The notes: generated by a model not told the origin, from the letters alone. Shown: positions 1 through 9,820, numbered from the stretch's first letter. The stretch is DNA of 64,000 nucleotides from Gammaproteobacteria bacterium RIFCSPHIGHO2_12_FULL_63_22 (GCA_001801685.1 MGYJ01000054.1:39027-103026), one strand, 5' to 3'. Translations and numbers: made by a program.

Positions 1-1433
1 CGCTGCCACAACGATTCCTCCGCGACACGCCGGTCGGCCTGCCGGAAGTCTCCGAGTTGCAGGCCGTACGCCACTACACGCAGCTGAGCCGCAAGAATTT
101 CTCCATCGACACGAACTTCTATCCTTTGGGTTCGTGCACGATGAAATACAACCCCCGCGCTTGCCATTCCATCGCCTTGATGGATGGTTTCGCGGGACGC
201 CATCCGTACGCGCCCGAGTCGCTCAGCCAGGGCTTCCTGGCATGCATGCACGACCTCCAGGAAATCCTGGCCGACGTGACCGGCATGAAGGGCGGTGTTT
301 CGCTCGCTCCCATGGCGGGCGCGCAGGGCGAGTTTGCCGGCGTGGCGATGATCATGGCTTACCACAAGGCCCGCGGCGACACGGCGCGTACCGAGATCAT
401 CGTGCCCGACGCTGCCCACGGCACCAATCCCGCCACGGCGGTGATGTGCGGCTGCACGGTGCGCGAAATCCCGACCAATTCTGAAGGCGACATCGACGTC
501 GAGGCATTGAAGGCCGTGCTCGGCCCGAAGACTGCCGGCATCATGCTCACCAACCCCAGCACGATCGGTGTGTTCGAGCGCCGCATCGTCGAAATTTCGA
601 AGCTGGTGCACGAGGCCGGCGGCCTGTTGTATTACGACGGCGCCAACCTCAACGCGATCCTCGGCAAGGTGCGGCCGGGCGACATGGGCTTCGACGCCAT
701 CCACATGAACCTGCACAAGACCTTCTCCACGCCGCACGGTGGTGGTGGTCCGGGCGCCGGCGCGGTGGGCGTCAGCGAGCGCCTGAAGCCCTTCCTGCCG
801 GTGCCGCTGGTCATCAAGGACGGCGATACCTTCAAGCAGGCCAGCTACGCCGAATGCCCGCAGACGATCGGCCAGCTGTCGGCCTTCGGCGGCAACGCCG
901 GCGTGCTGATCCGCGCCTATGTGTACGCGCGACTGCTCGGTCGCGAGGGCATGCGCCGCGTCGGCGAATACGCCACGCTCAATGCCAACTACCTGGCCGC
1001 GCGACTGCGCGACAAGGGCTTCGACCTGGCCTATCCGCAGCGCCGCGCATCGCACGAATTCATCGTCACCGTACAGCGGCAGAAAAAGGACAACGGCATC
1101 ACCGCGCTGGATTTTTCGAAGTCCCTGCTCGATTACGGCATCCATGCACCGACCAACTATTTCCCGTTGCTGGTGCCCGAGTGCCTGTTGATCGAGCCGA
1201 CCGAAACCGAAAGCAAGGACGTGCTGGATGAGTTCGTCGAAGTGATGGGCGAGCTGCTGGCCAAGTCGCGCAACGATCCCGCCTGGATGAAGTCGGCGCC
1301 GTACACGACGCCGGTGCGCCGCCTCGATGACGTGAAGGCCGCCAAGGACCTCGACCTGTCCTACGTGCCGACGCCGCATCCGCACGAGTCCGCGCCTGCG
1401 GACCTGACCGTCGGCGAGCCGTCGCATATCTGA
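1..1433 (+). CDS. gcvPB: Glycine dehydrogenase (decarboxylating) subunit 2, 5' end missing
   Basis: This is the PLP-dependent subunit 2 of the two-subunit P-protein of the glycine cleavage system, which decarboxylates glycine and passes the aminomethyl group to the lipoyl H-protein. The reading frame is open from base 3, so the true start lies left of the window; the TTG at 57 is an internal leucine. Visible family signatures are the [11 protein letters not shown] segment near the start, the NPSTIGVFE segment, and the [16 protein letters not shown] block, whose lysine (codon 717-719) is the expected Schiff-base residue. The C-terminal domain is complete and ends at 1433. The TGA overlaps the ATG of the next gene by one base (TGATG), so the two are translationally coupled. 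The family is unambiguous; only the N-terminal extent is unknown. Confidence 0.96.
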   Translation, partial: LPQRFLRDTPVGLPEVSELQAVRHYTQLSRKNFSIDTNFYPLGSCTMKYNPRACHSIALMDGFAGRHPYAPESLSQGFLACMHDLQEILADVTGMKGGVSLAPMAGAQGEFAGVAMIMAYHKARGDTARTEIIVPDAAHGTNPATAVMCGCTVREIPTNSEGDIDVEALKAVLGPKTAGIMLTNPSTIGVFERRIVEISKLVHEAGGLLYYDGANLNAILGKVRPGDMGFDAIHMNLHKTFSTPHGGGGPGAGAVGVSERLKPFLPVPLVIKDGDTFKQASYAECPQTIGQLSAFGGNAGVLIRAYVYARLLGREGMRRVGEYATLNANYLAARLRDKGFDLAYPQRRASHEFIVTVQRQKKDNGITALDFSKSLLDYGIHAPTNYFPLLVPECLLIEPTETESKDVLDEFVEVMGELLAKSRNDPAWMKSAPYTTPVRRLDDVKAAKDLDLSYVPTPHPHESAPADLTVGEPSHI

Positions 1434-1822
1434 TGGCCGACAGTTCGGGCAGCCACGCGCCGCGCAGCCCGTTCCGGGCATGGCAGGCATTCCTGTGGTC
1501 CATGAAGGGCCTTCGCGCCACGTGGGACGTGGAGTCGTCGTTCCGGCTGGAGGTTTATCTGTTCGTCGTGCTGGCGCCACTGGCGATGTGGCTGGGCGAG
1601 TCGGGCATTGAACAAGCCATCCTGATCGGATCGATGATGCTGGTGCTGGTGGTGGAGGTGCTCAATTCCGCACTGGAAGCCGTGGTTGATCGTTGGGGTC
1701 CTGAACACAACGAACTGGCGGGACGGGCGAAGGACATGGGTTCAGCGGCTGTTTTCCTCTCTGACATTAACGTATTGATTTGCTGGGGATTACTGCTCGT
1801 CCCACGGCTGGCGGGCAACTAA
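1433..1822 (+). CDS. dgkA: Diacylglycerol kinase (prokaryotic DgkA type)
   Basis: This small inner-membrane kinase phosphorylates diacylglycerol to phosphatidic acid, recycling the diacylglycerol released during envelope glycan modification. At 129 residues it is slightly longer than the 122-residue E. coli enzyme. It has an N-terminal amphipathic stretch, then three predicted membrane helices. The family signature lies in the middle: EVLNSALEAVVDR, then the H.ELAGRAKDMGSAAV segment with the catalytic Glu and the Lys-Asp pair. The ATG overlaps the gcvPB stop, and the next gene follows immediately after its stop, so the genes form a tight cotranscribed series. The assignment is secure. Confidence 0.95.
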   Translation: MADSSGSHAPRSPFRAWQAFLWSMKGLRATWDVESSFRLEVYLFVVLAPLAMWLGESGIEQAILIGSMMLVLVVEVLNSALEAVVDRWGPEHNELAGRAKDMGSAAVFLSDINVLICWGLLLVPRLAGN

Positions 1823-2548
1823 ATGGATTGGATGTTCTCAAGCGAAATCTGGATTGCGCTGTTCACGCTCGCGACGCTCGAGATCGTGCTGGGCGTGGAC
1901 AATCTGGTGTTCATCTCGATCGCCGTCAGCAAGCTGCCGCCCGAGCGCCGGCCTGCGGCGCGCAAATTCGGACTGATGCTGGCCTGCGTGACCCGCATCC
2001 TGCTGCTGGTTTCGCTGGCCTTCCTGGCGCGAATGCAGGCAAACCTGTTTTCGCTGTTCGGCCAGAACTTCTCGGTGCGCGACCTGGTGCTGATCGGTGG
2101 CGGGCTGTTCCTGTTGGTCAAGGGCACCATGGAAATCCACGACGCGGTCGAAGGCCGTGGCGATGACGAGGACATCGACACCAAGCCATCGGCGGTATTC
2201 GGTTACGTGATCGCGCAGATCGCGGTGATAGACATCGTCTTCTCACTCGATTCGGTCATCACCGCCGTCGGCATGGTGGACAACGTCTGGGTGATGATTG
2301 CCGCCATCATGATCGCCGTGGGCGTGATGATCTTCGCCTCCAATCCGATCGGCGACTTCATCGACCGCCACCCCACCGTGAAGATGCTGGCGCTGGCCTT
2401 CATCATCCTGGTCGGCGTCGCGCTGATCGCCGACGGCTTCGAGATCCATATCGATCGCAAGTTGCTGTACTTCGCCATGGCGTTCTCGGCAGCGGTGGAA
2501 TCGCTCAATATCCTGGCCAAGCAGCGCGCCAAGCGGTTCGGCAACTAG
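1823..2548 (+). CDS. TerC family integral membrane protein
   Basis: A 241-residue polytopic inner-membrane protein of the TerC/YoaE/YgdQ family. These are implicated in tellurite resistance and, in several bacteria, in manganese or other metal-ion export linked to protein metallation at the membrane. About seven hydrophobic segments are visible. The two family-defining acidic motifs inside membrane helices are present: LEIVLGVDN near residue 20 and [14 protein letters not shown] near residue 140. The start codon directly follows the dgkA stop with no spacer. The C-terminus has a short basic tail ([10 protein letters not shown]). There is no CBS or CorC domain, so this is the short form. The substrate cannot be told from sequence. 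Confidence 0.88.
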   Translation: MDWMFSSEIWIALFTLATLEIVLGVDNLVFISIAVSKLPPERRPAARKFGLMLACVTRILLLVSLAFLARMQANLFSLFGQNFSVRDLVLIGGGLFLLVKGTMEIHDAVEGRGDDEDIDTKPSAVFGYVIAQIAVIDIVFSLDSVITAVGMVDNVWVMIAAIMIAVGVMIFASNPIGDFIDRHPTVKMLALAFIILVGVALIADGFEIHIDRKLLYFAMAFSAAVESLNILAKQRAKRFGN

Positions 2549-2555
2549 GCGCGCC

Positions 2556-3449
2556 ATGACCATCCTGCATGACATCAACCCGATAGCGATCCCGCTGCCT
2601 TTCTGGCCGCACGGTATCCACTGGTACGGCCTGATGTACCTGCTCGCGTTCGGCGCGGCCTGGTGGCTGGGCACGCACCGGGTTCGCGCCGGGCGCTTGC
2701 CGGGCGTGGATGAGAACGGATTCGGCGACCTGTTGTTCTACGGCATGCTCGGCGTGGTCCTCGGCGGTCGCATCGGTTACGTTTTCTTCTATGCCTTCGA
2801 CCAGTTGTTGGCCGACCCGATGTTCCTGCTGCGCATCAACGAGGGCGGCATGAGTTTCCATGGCGGCCTGATCGGCGTGATGGTCGCCGGCGCCTGGTGG
2901 TCGCGGGCGCGGCGCATCCATTTCTTCGACACCCTGGATTTCGTTGCGCCCCTGGTGCCGGCCGGGCTCGGCTTCGGCCGCTTGGGCAATTACATCGGCG
3001 GCGAGTTGTGGGGCAAGCCCACCAACAGCGGCTGGGGCGTGATCTTTCCGCGCAGCGACCTGGGCAGCTACAGCGGCGCATCCATGGAACAACTGCGCGA
3101 GCTGCATGCCAGCGGCGCGCTGGATGCCTATGCGCGGCATCCATCGCAGCTTTACCAGGCCTTGCTGGAAGGCCTGGTGATGTTCCTGGTGCTGTTCTTC
3201 TTCTCGCGCAAGCCGCGTCCGCGCTATGCGGTGTCGGGCATGTTCGCTCTGCTCTATGGCGTGTTCCGCTTCGTGGTCGAATTCGTTCGCGTGCCGGATG
3301 AAAACCTGGGCTACCTCGCGTTCGGCTGGCTGACGATGGGGCAATTGCTTTCGCTGCCGCTGATCGCGGTCGGACTGGGCTTGCTGTGGATGTCCCGCCG
3401 AGCGCCGGTGTTCGGTGCCAACCCGCCTTCGAACGCCGCTTCATCCTGA
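2556..3449 (+). CDS. lgt: Prolipoprotein diacylglyceryl transferase
   Basis: Lgt transfers diacylglyceryl from phosphatidylglycerol to the lipobox cysteine of prolipoproteins, the first step of bacterial lipoprotein maturation, in the inner membrane. The protein has 297 residues and about seven membrane helices. Recognisable motifs are YGLMY near residue 25, GRIGYVFFY, the [12 protein letters not shown] segment with its essential His, and the signature [16 protein letters not shown]. The C-terminal YALLYG/RFVVEF-type segment is also present. The gene starts 7 bases after the TerC-family gene and is followed after 15 bases by thyA, the lgt-thyA order also known in E. coli. Several lipoproteins that would be its clients are encoded in this window. 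Confidence 0.97.
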   Translation: MTILHDINPIAIPLPFWPHGIHWYGLMYLLAFGAAWWLGTHRVRAGRLPGVDENGFGDLLFYGMLGVVLGGRIGYVFFYAFDQLLADPMFLLRINEGGMSFHGGLIGVMVAGAWWSRARRIHFFDTLDFVAPLVPAGLGFGRLGNYIGGELWGKPTNSGWGVIFPRSDLGSYSGASMEQLRELHASGALDAYARHPSQLYQALLEGLVMFLVLFFFSRKPRPRYAVSGMFALLYGVFRFVVEFVRVPDENLGYLAFGWLTMGQLLSLPLIAVGLGLLWMSRRAPVFGANPPSNAASS

Positions 3450-3464
3450 GCGACGGCCACCCGC

Positions 3465-4259
3465 ATGCGCCAATACCTCGACCTGCTTCGCGACGCGCTG
3501 GAGAATGGCACGGAAAAATCCGACCGCACCGGCACTGGCACGCGTTCGCTTTTCGGACGCCAGTTGCGCTTCGACCTGCGTGAAGGTTTTCCTCTCGTAA
3601 CCACCAAGAAGCTGCACCTGCGTTCCATCGTGCACGAGCTGTTGTGGTTCCTGCAGGGTGACACCAACATTGCCTACCTGAAGGACAACAAGGTCGGCAT
3701 ATGGGACGAGTGGGCCGATGAAAACGGCGACCTGGGCCCGGTGTATGGCAGGCAGTGGCGACGCTGGACCGGCAGTGATGGCGTGGAAGTGGACCAGATG
3801 AAGTGGGTGGTGGACGAAATCCGTCGCAATCCCGATTCGCGTCGGCTTATCGTCAGTGCGTGGAACGTGGCGGACCTGCCAAAGATGGCGCTGATGCCCT
3901 GCCACGCGATGTTCCAGTTCTATGTCGCCGACGGCCGGCTCAGTTGCCAGTTGTACCAGCGCTCGGCCGACATTTTCCTCGGCGTACCCTTCAACATTGC
4001 CAGCTACGCGCTGCTGACCCACATGGTCGCGCAGGTATGCGGCTTGAAGGTCGGCGAGTTCGTGCACACGTTCGGCGATGCGCACGTGTATTCCAATCAT
4101 TTCGAGCAGGCGCGCGAGCAGCTTTCCAGGACGCCAGGGCGGTTGCCGACCCTGGTGCTGGACCCGTCCGTGGACAACCTGTTTGAATTTCGCGCCGAAC
4201 ACGTGCGCATCGACGGTTACCAACCGCAGGCGGCCATCAAGGCGCCGGTCGCGGTTTGA
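3465..4259 (+). CDS. thyA: Thymidylate synthase
   Basis: ThyA methylates dUMP to dTMP using 5,10-methylene-tetrahydrofolate, giving dihydrofolate that folA, two genes downstream, reduces again. The 264-residue length equals that of the E. coli enzyme. The catalytic cysteine is residue 146 in the [12 protein letters not shown] segment, and the signatures [15 protein letters not shown], the [20 protein letters not shown] folate/dUMP-binding block and the HIFGD-like HTFGDAHVY block are all present. ATG at 3465 follows lgt closely. No odd substitution was noticed. Confidence 0.98.
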   Translation: MRQYLDLLRDALENGTEKSDRTGTGTRSLFGRQLRFDLREGFPLVTTKKLHLRSIVHELLWFLQGDTNIAYLKDNKVGIWDEWADENGDLGPVYGRQWRRWTGSDGVEVDQMKWVVDEIRRNPDSRRLIVSAWNVADLPKMALMPCHAMFQFYVADGRLSCQLYQRSADIFLGVPFNIASYALLTHMVAQVCGLKVGEFVHTFGDAHVYSNHFEQAREQLSRTPGRLPTLVLDPSVDNLFEFRAEHVRIDGYQPQAAIKAPVAV

Positions 4260-4282
4260 CGCGGCAAGCAAGGGGGATCGTG

Positions 4283-4936
4283 ATGAAGATCAAGGCAATC
4301 CATCTGGCAGCTGCAGTGGCGGCGGCCTTGCTGCTGGGTGGCTGTTCGTGGTTTTCGCACAAGCCCGCGAAGCCCGACGCCGATGTTGCCGCTACGGCAA
4401 CGACCGTACTTGCCGATGTCGACGCCGGGCCTGCGCAACCAGCCTCGTCGGCGCAGGCAGCCGAGGCGTCAGCCGCTGTCGCGCCGTCGGCGCAATCCCC
4501 CGAAGCGGCGGTCGTGGATTTCCTGACGATGCACCAGCGCCTGGGCAATAGCGGATTGCCCGACGCGGGCTCGCTGAATGCATACAACGCCTTCCTGTGC
4601 CCGTCGCTGGCCAGCGCCCTGCGCGATGCGCGCGTGCGCCAGGAGCAATTCCGGGCACGCAATCCCGATGAAAAACCGCCGCTGGTGGAAGGCGACCTGT
4701 TCAGCAGCCTGTTCGAAGGCCCCGACAGTTATTCCGCCGCCGAGTCGAAAATCGATGGCCCGCGCGCAACGGTGAAGATGGACTTGCGCCATGGCGAAGG
4801 CAGCGGCGCCACCACTTGGCAGGACAGCATGTTGCTGGAGCTCGACGATGGCATCTGGTGCATCAGCGATGTCGAATATGGCGGCAAGTGGCCGCTCGCC
4901 AACCGTGGCCGGCTCAGCGACACCTTGAAGCAGTGA
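4283..4936 (+). CDS. Predicted lipoprotein of unknown function (DUF3828-like)
   Basis: A 217-residue exported lipoprotein. A basic N-terminus (MKIK), a hydrophobic stretch and the lipobox LLGGC near residue 21 mark signal-peptidase-II processing. The next 50 residues are Ala/Pro-rich linker. The rest is a globular domain resembling small periplasmic DUF3828-type domains, with a PPLVEGDLFSSLFEG segment and two cysteines (FLCPS and IWCIS) that could pair. I chose the ATG at 4283 because a GGGGG ribosome-binding site sits 6 bases upstream; an in-frame ATG at 4256, overlapping the end of thyA, is less likely. The stop overlaps the GTG of folA, so folA translation is coupled to it. No function is known to me. 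Confidence 0.8.
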   Translation: MKIKAIHLAAAVAAALLLGGCSWFSHKPAKPDADVAATATTVLADVDAGPAQPASSAQAAEASAAVAPSAQSPEAAVVDFLTMHQRLGNSGLPDAGSLNAYNAFLCPSLASALRDARVRQEQFRARNPDEKPPLVEGDLFSSLFEGPDSYSAAESKIDGPRATVKMDLRHGEGSGATTWQDSMLLELDDGIWCISDVEYGGKWPLANRGRLSDTLKQ

Positions 4937-5430
4937 TCAGCCTGCTTGCGGCGCTGGACGCTGCCCGCGGCATCGGCCGGGGCAACGCCATGCCCTGGCA
5001 TTTGCCCGATGACCTCAAGCGCTTCAAGGCGCTGACGCTTGGCAAGCCGATCCTGATGGGTGGCAATACAGCCCGCTCCCTGGGGCGCGCCTTGCCTGGC
5101 CGTCGCAACCTGGTGCTGACGCGCGCGGCGAATCCGCCATTCGAGGGAATGGAAACCGTATCCAGCCTTCGCGATGCCCTGGCCTTGGCCGATGGTGAAA
5201 CGCTGATGGTGATCGGCGGTGGCGAAATCTATTCGATGGCGCTGCCGCTGGCGACGCGCTTGTACCTGACCCACGTGGCTACCGTGGTCGAAGATGCCGA
5301 CGTGCATTTTCCGGATTTCGACCTGCGCGAATGGCGGGTCGATCGGCGCGAAGCGCACCCTGCGGACGCGCGCCATGCCTTCGGTTTCGAATTCATCGAC
5401 TACTCGCGCATCGCCGGCGAAGCTGGCTGA
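4933..5430 (+). CDS. folA: Dihydrofolate reductase
   Basis: DHFR reduces dihydrofolate to tetrahydrofolate with NADPH, regenerating the cofactor used by ThyA. The gene starts with GTG at 4933, overlapping the preceding stop (GTGA), and encodes 165 residues. Numbering coincides with the E. coli enzyme: Ile14, Met20, Pro21, Trp22, catalytic Asp27, Thr46, Ser49, and the later VIGGGEIY cofactor-loop motif and YLTHV segment. Unusual are positions 44, 45 and 47, which are Gly, Asn and Ala where E. coli has Arg, His and Trp; Arg44 and His45 normally contact the NADPH phosphates. The fold is complete, so I regard it as functional with an altered cofactor pocket. It converges on apaH. Confidence 0.93.
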   Translation: MISLLAALDAARGIGRGNAMPWHLPDDLKRFKALTLGKPILMGGNTARSLGRALPGRRNLVLTRAANPPFEGMETVSSLRDALALADGETLMVIGGGEIYSMALPLATRLYLTHVATVVEDADVHFPDFDLREWRVDRREAHPADARHAFGFEFIDYSRIAGEAG

Positions 5431-5443
5431 CGGCGCGACTGGC

Positions 5444-6289
5444 TCAGGCGCTGCGTCGAATCTCGCTGGCCGGCACTTCGCGTCCCGCGACCTGGTGCAG
5501 TCGAAGTTCCTGGCCCAGTTCCAGCGCGGTCAGCTTGCCGCCCCAGACCGCACCCGTATCGATGGCGTAGATGCCCAGGCCCATGAACAAGCCCAGCGTG
5601 GACCAGTGCCCGCAAACGACGGGCAATTCGCGCGGTGCGTGGCCGGGCACGTCGAACCACGGATAGAGCCCGGGCTTCTGCGTGCCGGGCCGGCCTTTTT
5701 CCTCGAAACCGATGCGGCCGCTCGGCGTGCAGTAGCGCATGCGCGTGAACACGTTGACGATCGCCCGGAAGCGATCGGGTCCGGTCAGCTTCGGATTCCA
5801 GATCGGCTTGTCGCCGTACATGTTCCTGAGCAGTTTTCGGTAGCCGTCGCTGCGAAGCTGTTCTTCTGCCTCGCGTGCGCGCGCCTCGGCGATCTTGATG
5901 GTCCACTTGGGTGCAAAGCCCGCATGCACCATCGCGAAACCCAGCGTCCGGTCGACATGCATCAGCTTTTGTTGCCGCAACCAGTTCACCAATTCGTCCC
6001 GGTCCGGTGCGAAAAGCACGCGGCGCAGGTCAGGATTCACCCGGGCCTGGTCAACTTCGCTGCGTTGCGCGATCGCCAACAGTGACAGGTCGTGGTTGCC
6101 CAGCACCACGGTGCTGTGGATGGACAGCGAATGCACCAGGCGCAGGGTTTCCAGCGACTGACCACCGCGGTTGACCAGGTCGCCGCAAAACCACAGGCGG
6201 TCACGCGACGGGTCGAAGCGGATCTTTTCGAGCAGGCGCTGCAGCGTGTCGTGGCAACCCTGGACGTCGCCGATGGCATAGGTAGCCAT
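5444..6289 (-). CDS. apaH: Symmetrical bis(5'-nucleosyl)-tetraphosphatase
   Basis: ApaH hydrolyses Ap4A and related dinucleoside polyphosphates (and can decap Np4-capped RNAs) to two nucleoside diphosphates. The 281-residue protein belongs to the calcineurin-like metallophosphatase superfamily and shows the ordered metal-binding motifs GDVQGC (residues 7-12), GDLVNRG near residue 37 and GNHD near 65. The LTGPDRFRAIVNVFTRMRYC segment and the VVCGHWSTLG histidine motif typical of ApaH follow. It is the last gene of the lptD-surA-pdxA-rsmA-apaG-apaH operon; its ATG overlaps the apaG stop by one base. The assignment is secure. Confidence 0.96.
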   Translation of the reverse strand: MATYAIGDVQGCHDTLQRLLEKIRFDPSRDRLWFCGDLVNRGGQSLETLRLVHSLSIHSTVVLGNHDLSLLAIAQRSEVDQARVNPDLRRVLFAPDRDELVNWLRQQKLMHVDRTLGFAMVHAGFAPKWTIKIAEARAREAEEQLRSDGYRKLLRNMYGDKPIWNPKLTGPDRFRAIVNVFTRMRYCTPSGRIGFEEKGRPGTQKPGLYPWFDVPGHAPRELPVVCGHWSTLGLFMGLGIYAIDTGAVWGGKLTALELGQELRLHQVAGREVPASEIRRSA

Positions 6290-6678
6290 CAGTGCAGCGT
6301 CCGCGGGATGGACAGCGTGAACGGGGCGATGGCCGCGTCGAAGTGGGTGCCGTCGTCGGCCAGCATCTGGTAGCTCCCTTCCATGGTGCCCAGTGCCGTC
6401 TCGAGCACGGCGCCCGAAGTGTATTCGAAGTCGTCCCCCGGGCGCAGCCAGGGTTGTTCGCCGACCACGCCCTCGCCCCGGACTTCCTGCACCTTTCCGT
6501 TGTCGTCGGTGATCAGCCAGTGCCGGCTGATCAGGCGCGCCGGCACCTTGCCGCTGTTGTGGATGCGGATCGTGTAGGCGAACACGAAACGCCCGTCTTC
6601 AGGCGTGGACTGCTCGGGGAGGAACCGGGTCTGTACCTGGACCTCGATGTCGTGTGGCGAGGGGCTCATGCCGGGCAT
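6289..6678 (-). CDS. apaG: ApaG (DUF525, CorD-like) protein
   Basis: ApaG is a small fibronectin-type-III-like protein of the CorD family, linked genetically to Co2+/Mg2+ efflux and Ap4A metabolism; its biochemical role is still unclear. Conserved blocks seen here are [40 protein letters not shown] and the [10 protein letters not shown] segment, running to a PRTLH end. The protein is 129 residues from the ATG at 6678 or 126 from the ATG at 6669; the second aligns slightly better with E. coli ApaG (125 residues), but neither has a strong ribosome-binding site. It starts just after the rsmA stop (6684) and overlaps apaH by one base. Confidence 0.93.
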   Translation of the reverse strand: MPGMSPSPHDIEVQVQTRFLPEQSTPEDGRFVFAYTIRIHNSGKVPARLISRHWLITDDNGKVQEVRGEGVVGEQPWLRPGDDFEYTSGAVLETALGTMEGSYQMLADDGTHFDAAIAPFTLSIPRTLH

Positions 6679-6683
6679 CTTAC

Positions 6684-7502
6684 TCAAATATCCACCACGG
6701 CCGTCGTCCCGGCCGCGTCCACGCCCAGGGCGTTGGAAAGATTGATGAATTGCGCGACTTCGAGTTGTTCGGCGCGCAATTCCGGGCGAACGCCGGCGGC
6801 CACGATCTGCTCGCTGGTACAGATCGCCTGCAGGGCATTGCGCAGCGTCTTGCGGCGCTGGCCGAAGGCATCGCGGACCACGCGCTCGAACAGGGCCGGG
6901 TCCTTGATGCCCACCGACTGCGGGTCGCGTGGCACGAGGCGCACCACCGAGGAATCGACTTTCGGTGGCGGCCGGAACGCGCCGGGCGGCACGTCGAACA
7001 AGGGCTGCACCTCGCACACCGCCTGCAGCATCACACTCAGGCGGCCGTAGGTCTTGCTGCCGGGGCCGGCACCCATGCGGTCCACCACCTCCTTCTGCAA
7101 CATGAAATGCATGTCGATGATGGATTCGGCGTGTTCGAGCACATGGAACAGGATGGGCGTGGAAATATTGTAGGGAAGGTTGCCGACCAGGCGCAGGCGG
7201 CCTTCGCCGGCCAGCTTGCCGAAATCCACCTTCAATACGTCCTTGTGCACGATGGTCAGGTCGCCAAGGCCGTGCGCAGCTTCGGACAAGGGCGTGATCA
7301 GGTCGCGGTCGAATTCGATGACGGTGAGCGCGCCATGGCGCTTGAGCAGGGGGAACGTGATCGCACCCTGGCCCGGACCGATCTCGACCAGTTGGTCGCC
7401 GGGCTTGGGATTCACGGCAAGCACGATCTTGTCGATGACGTTGCGGTCATGCAGGAAGTGCTGGCCCAACTGCTTCTTCGGTGGTTCCTTGAAGTGGCTC
7501 AT
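6684..7502 (-). CDS. rsmA: 16S rRNA (adenine1518-N6/adenine1519-N6)-dimethyltransferase
   Basis: RsmA (KsgA) dimethylates two adjacent adenines in the 3'-terminal helix of 16S rRNA and acts as a late checkpoint of small-subunit assembly. The start is the ATG at 7502 ([17 protein letters not shown]), which overlaps the pdxA stop by four bases (ATGA). It gives 272 residues. Signatures are the KQLGQHFL N-terminus, the SAM-binding [11 protein letters not shown] motif near residue 40, and the catalytic NLPYNIS motif (N-L-P-Y) near residue 115. The C-terminal helical domain is intact. The rsmA-apaG-apaH and pdxA-rsmA adjacency is typical of gammaproteobacteria. Confidence 0.97.
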   Translation of the reverse strand: MSHFKEPPKKQLGQHFLHDRNVIDKIVLAVNPKPGDQLVEIGPGQGAITFPLLKRHGALTVIEFDRDLITPLSEAAHGLGDLTIVHKDVLKVDFGKLAGEGRLRLVGNLPYNISTPILFHVLEHAESIIDMHFMLQKEVVDRMGAGPGSKTYGRLSVMLQAVCEVQPLFDVPPGAFRPPPKVDSSVVRLVPRDPQSVGIKDPALFERVVRDAFGQRRKTLRNALQAICTSEQIVAAGVRPELRAEQLEVAQFINLSNALGVDAAGTTAVVDI

Positions 7503-8470
7503 GCGATCGCCCCGCGTCGCGCCAGCCGCGAGCACAGTGCCACGGCCGCCACCAGGCTGGACGCATCCGCCACGCCCCTGCCGGCGATTTCCAGCGCGGT
7601 GCCGTGGTCCACCGCCACGCGCGGATAGGGCAGGCCAAGCGTGATGTTCACCGCGTGTTCGAAGCCGGAGTGCTTGAGCACGGGCAATCCCTGGTCGTGG
7701 TACATGGCGAGCACCGCATCGAAGCCGACGAGCTTTTGCGGAAGGAAGGCAGTATCGGCGGGCAAGGGTCCGGCAAGCACCATGCCCTCGGCACGCAAGG
7801 ATTGCAGCACCGGCTCGATGACCCGTATCTCTTCATCGCCGAGCACGCCCGCCTCGCCCGCGTGCGGGTTCAGTCCCAGCACCGCGATGCGTGGCGAGGC
7901 CAGGCCGAAGTCACGCTTGAGCGCGGCATCGAGGATGCGCAGGCAGCGTTCGACCCGTTCGGGCGTGATGGCATCCGCCACCTGGCGCAAAGGCAGGTGG
8001 GTGGTTACCAGCGCGACCCGCAAGCTCGGGTTGGCGAGCATCATCACCACGTCGCGACCCGCCTGTTCGGCGAGCAACTCGGTCGTTCCGGAATAGGCGA
8101 TGCCGCCGGCATTGATGCTGGCCTTGTTCACCGGCCCCGTCACCAGTCCGTCGAATTCACCATCGAGGCAACCGCGCGCGCCGCGCAGCAGGGTGTCGAT
8201 GACGAAGCGGGCATTGCCCGGGTCGGCACGGCCGAATTCGCTTGGCACTGGCTGTTTGAGCGGAACGATCGCGAGCTCGCCGGGCTGACGCGACTGGCCG
8301 GGCTCGATCAGGCGAAGCGGCAGGCCAAGTGATTCGGCGGCAAGTTGCAGGCAGTCCGGATCAGCGATGGCTATCGGTTCGCAATCCAGGGTGAGTTGGG
8401 CGAGTCGAACGCAAAGTTCGGGACCCACCCCCGCAGGCTCGCCCGCAACAAGGGCCAGCCTGGGCCGCAT
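7499..8470 (-). CDS. pdxA: 4-hydroxythreonine-4-phosphate dehydrogenase
   Basis: PdxA oxidises 4-phosphohydroxy-L-threonine in the deoxyxylulose-5-phosphate-dependent route to pyridoxal phosphate; the Dxs enzyme at 28353-30251 supplies that route's other precursor. The protein is 323 residues. It opens with LALVAGEPAGVGPEL, and has the GPVNKASINAGG segment, the TTHLPLRQV segment with a metal-ligand His, LNPHAGEAG and the MYHDQGLPVLKH block with further metal-ligand residues. It starts 7 bases after surA ends and its stop overlaps rsmA, so it is the third gene of the lptD operon. Confidence 0.97.
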   Translation of the reverse strand: MRPRLALVAGEPAGVGPELCVRLAQLTLDCEPIAIADPDCLQLAAESLGLPLRLIEPGQSRQPGELAIVPLKQPVPSEFGRADPGNARFVIDTLLRGARGCLDGEFDGLVTGPVNKASINAGGIAYSGTTELLAEQAGRDVVMMLANPSLRVALVTTHLPLRQVADAITPERVERCLRILDAALKRDFGLASPRIAVLGLNPHAGEAGVLGDEEIRVIEPVLQSLRAEGMVLAGPLPADTAFLPQKLVGFDAVLAMYHDQGLPVLKHSGFEHAVNITLGLPYPRVAVDHGTALEIAGRGVADASSLVAAVALCSRLARRGAIA

Positions 8471-8477
8471 CAGCCGA

Positions 8478-9779
8478 TCAGGCGCCGCCGAGGCGGCTGT
8501 CGACGTAGGCTTCGGCGCGCATCTGGCGCAGGAAGCGCTCGTAGGCTTCTTCGGACTTGCGCTGGCCGATGATTTCGCGGGCCTGGTTGCGGCGATTCTC
8601 TTCGGTCACGTCCTGCTCGCGCATGCCGTTGCGCTTGATCAGGTGGAAACCGACGTCGCTCTGGAACACGGGCGACAGTTCGCCGTCGGCCAATTGCTGG
8701 ACCTGGCTGCCTACCGCCGAACCCCAGGCCTCCGCAGTGAACCAGCCCATGTCGCCGCCGGCAGCCCGCGTCTGCACGTCGTCGGACGCTTCGGTCGCGA
8801 CCTTGGCGAAATCCTCGCCAGCGACGATGCGATCGCGCAAGGCCTGGATCTTCAGGCGCGCCACTTCGGCCGGAACCAGGTCGGTAACCGCGACCAGGAT
8901 GTCCTGCGCCTTGTACTGGGTGACCTTCTGCGCCTGCGGCTTGCGAACCTCGACCAATTGCACGATCTGGAAGCCGCTGGGGCCGCGCACGGGTTCGGTG
9001 ATCTGGCCGGGGGTCATCGTCTTGAGCATGGACACATAGACCGGCGGAACGGCATCCATCGTGCGCCAGCCGATGTCACCGCCGTCCAGCGCGTTCTGCG
9101 CGCCGGAGTAACGGATGGCGGCGGAGCGGAAGTCGATCTCGCCACGCTCGACCATCGCCTTGACCTCGTCGATCTTGTTCTTGGCGGTTTCGATTTCGCT
9201 GGGCGTTGCACCCTCAGCCACGTTGATCTGGATGTTGGCCAGGCGCAGTTCGTCGCCGCCGATGTCCTTGCTGGCGAGCATCTGGTCCACTTCGCCTTCG
9301 CTGACCTGCACCGAGCTTTGCACGTAGCGCTGGCGAAGCCGCTGCACGGTGACTTCGTCGCGCAGGTTGGAGGCGAATTCGTTGTAGTCGAGACCGTCGG
9401 CGGCCAGGCGCTGGCGCAGTTCATCGACGGTCATCTTGTTCTGGCTGGCAACGGTGCCGATGGCCTGCTGCAATTCCTGGTCGGAAATGCGGATGCCGGA
9501 ACTTTCGGCACGCTCGACCTGCAGGCGCATCAGGATCAGGCGCTCGAGCACCTGCCGTTCGAGTACGTCGCGCGGCGGCAACTGGCCCGGGTTCTGGGTC
9601 TGCAGCTGGCGGCTGATGTTGGCCACAGCCAGGTCCACTTCACTGCGCAGGATCACGTCTTCGTTGACGACGGCGGCGATGGTGTCGACAGTGGTCGTCG
9701 GCAGCGCCTGGGCGCGGGTATCGGTGGCCGCCGACGCTGCGAGCAGCGCGACGAAGAGGGCGGCGAAAATCGGTTTCAT
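8478..9779 (-). CDS. surA: Periplasmic peptidyl-prolyl isomerase and outer-membrane-protein chaperone SurA
   Basis: SurA escorts unfolded beta-barrel proteins across the periplasm to the BAM complex. From the ATG at 9779 the protein has 433 residues: a signal peptide (KPIFAALFVALLAASAATDTRA), the SurA N-domain starting at TVDTIAAVVNEDVILRSEVD, then two parvulin (PpiC) domains at roughly residues 170-275 and 285-385. The second contains the DVQTRAAGGDMGWF and SDVGFHLIKR segments. The start at 9791 would add four residues before the signal peptide and is less likely. lptD, whose product is a SurA-dependent client, lies immediately upstream. Confidence 0.96.
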   Translation of the reverse strand: MKPIFAALFVALLAASAATDTRAQALPTTTVDTIAAVVNEDVILRSEVDLAVANISRQLQTQNPGQLPPRDVLERQVLERLILMRLQVERAESSGIRISDQELQQAIGTVASQNKMTVDELRQRLAADGLDYNEFASNLRDEVTVQRLRQRYVQSSVQVSEGEVDQMLASKDIGGDELRLANIQINVAEGATPSEIETAKNKIDEVKAMVERGEIDFRSAAIRYSGAQNALDGGDIGWRTMDAVPPVYVSMLKTMTPGQITEPVRGPSGFQIVQLVEVRKPQAQKVTQYKAQDILVAVTDLVPAEVARLKIQALRDRIVAGEDFAKVATEASDDVQTRAAGGDMGWFTAEAWGSAVGSQVQQLADGELSPVFQSDVGFHLIKRNGMREQDVTEENRRNQAREIIGQRKSEEAYERFLRQMRAEAYVDSRLGGA

Positions 9780-9820
9780 GTAATCAGGCACTCCGGGGCG
9801 CGCAAGGGCGGCGCAGGCGT

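Noticed and set aside
57..59. TTG at 57 as the gcvPB start
   Set aside because: The frame is open back to base 3 and the upstream residues ([15 protein letters not shown]) continue the family sequence, so the gene starts outside the window.
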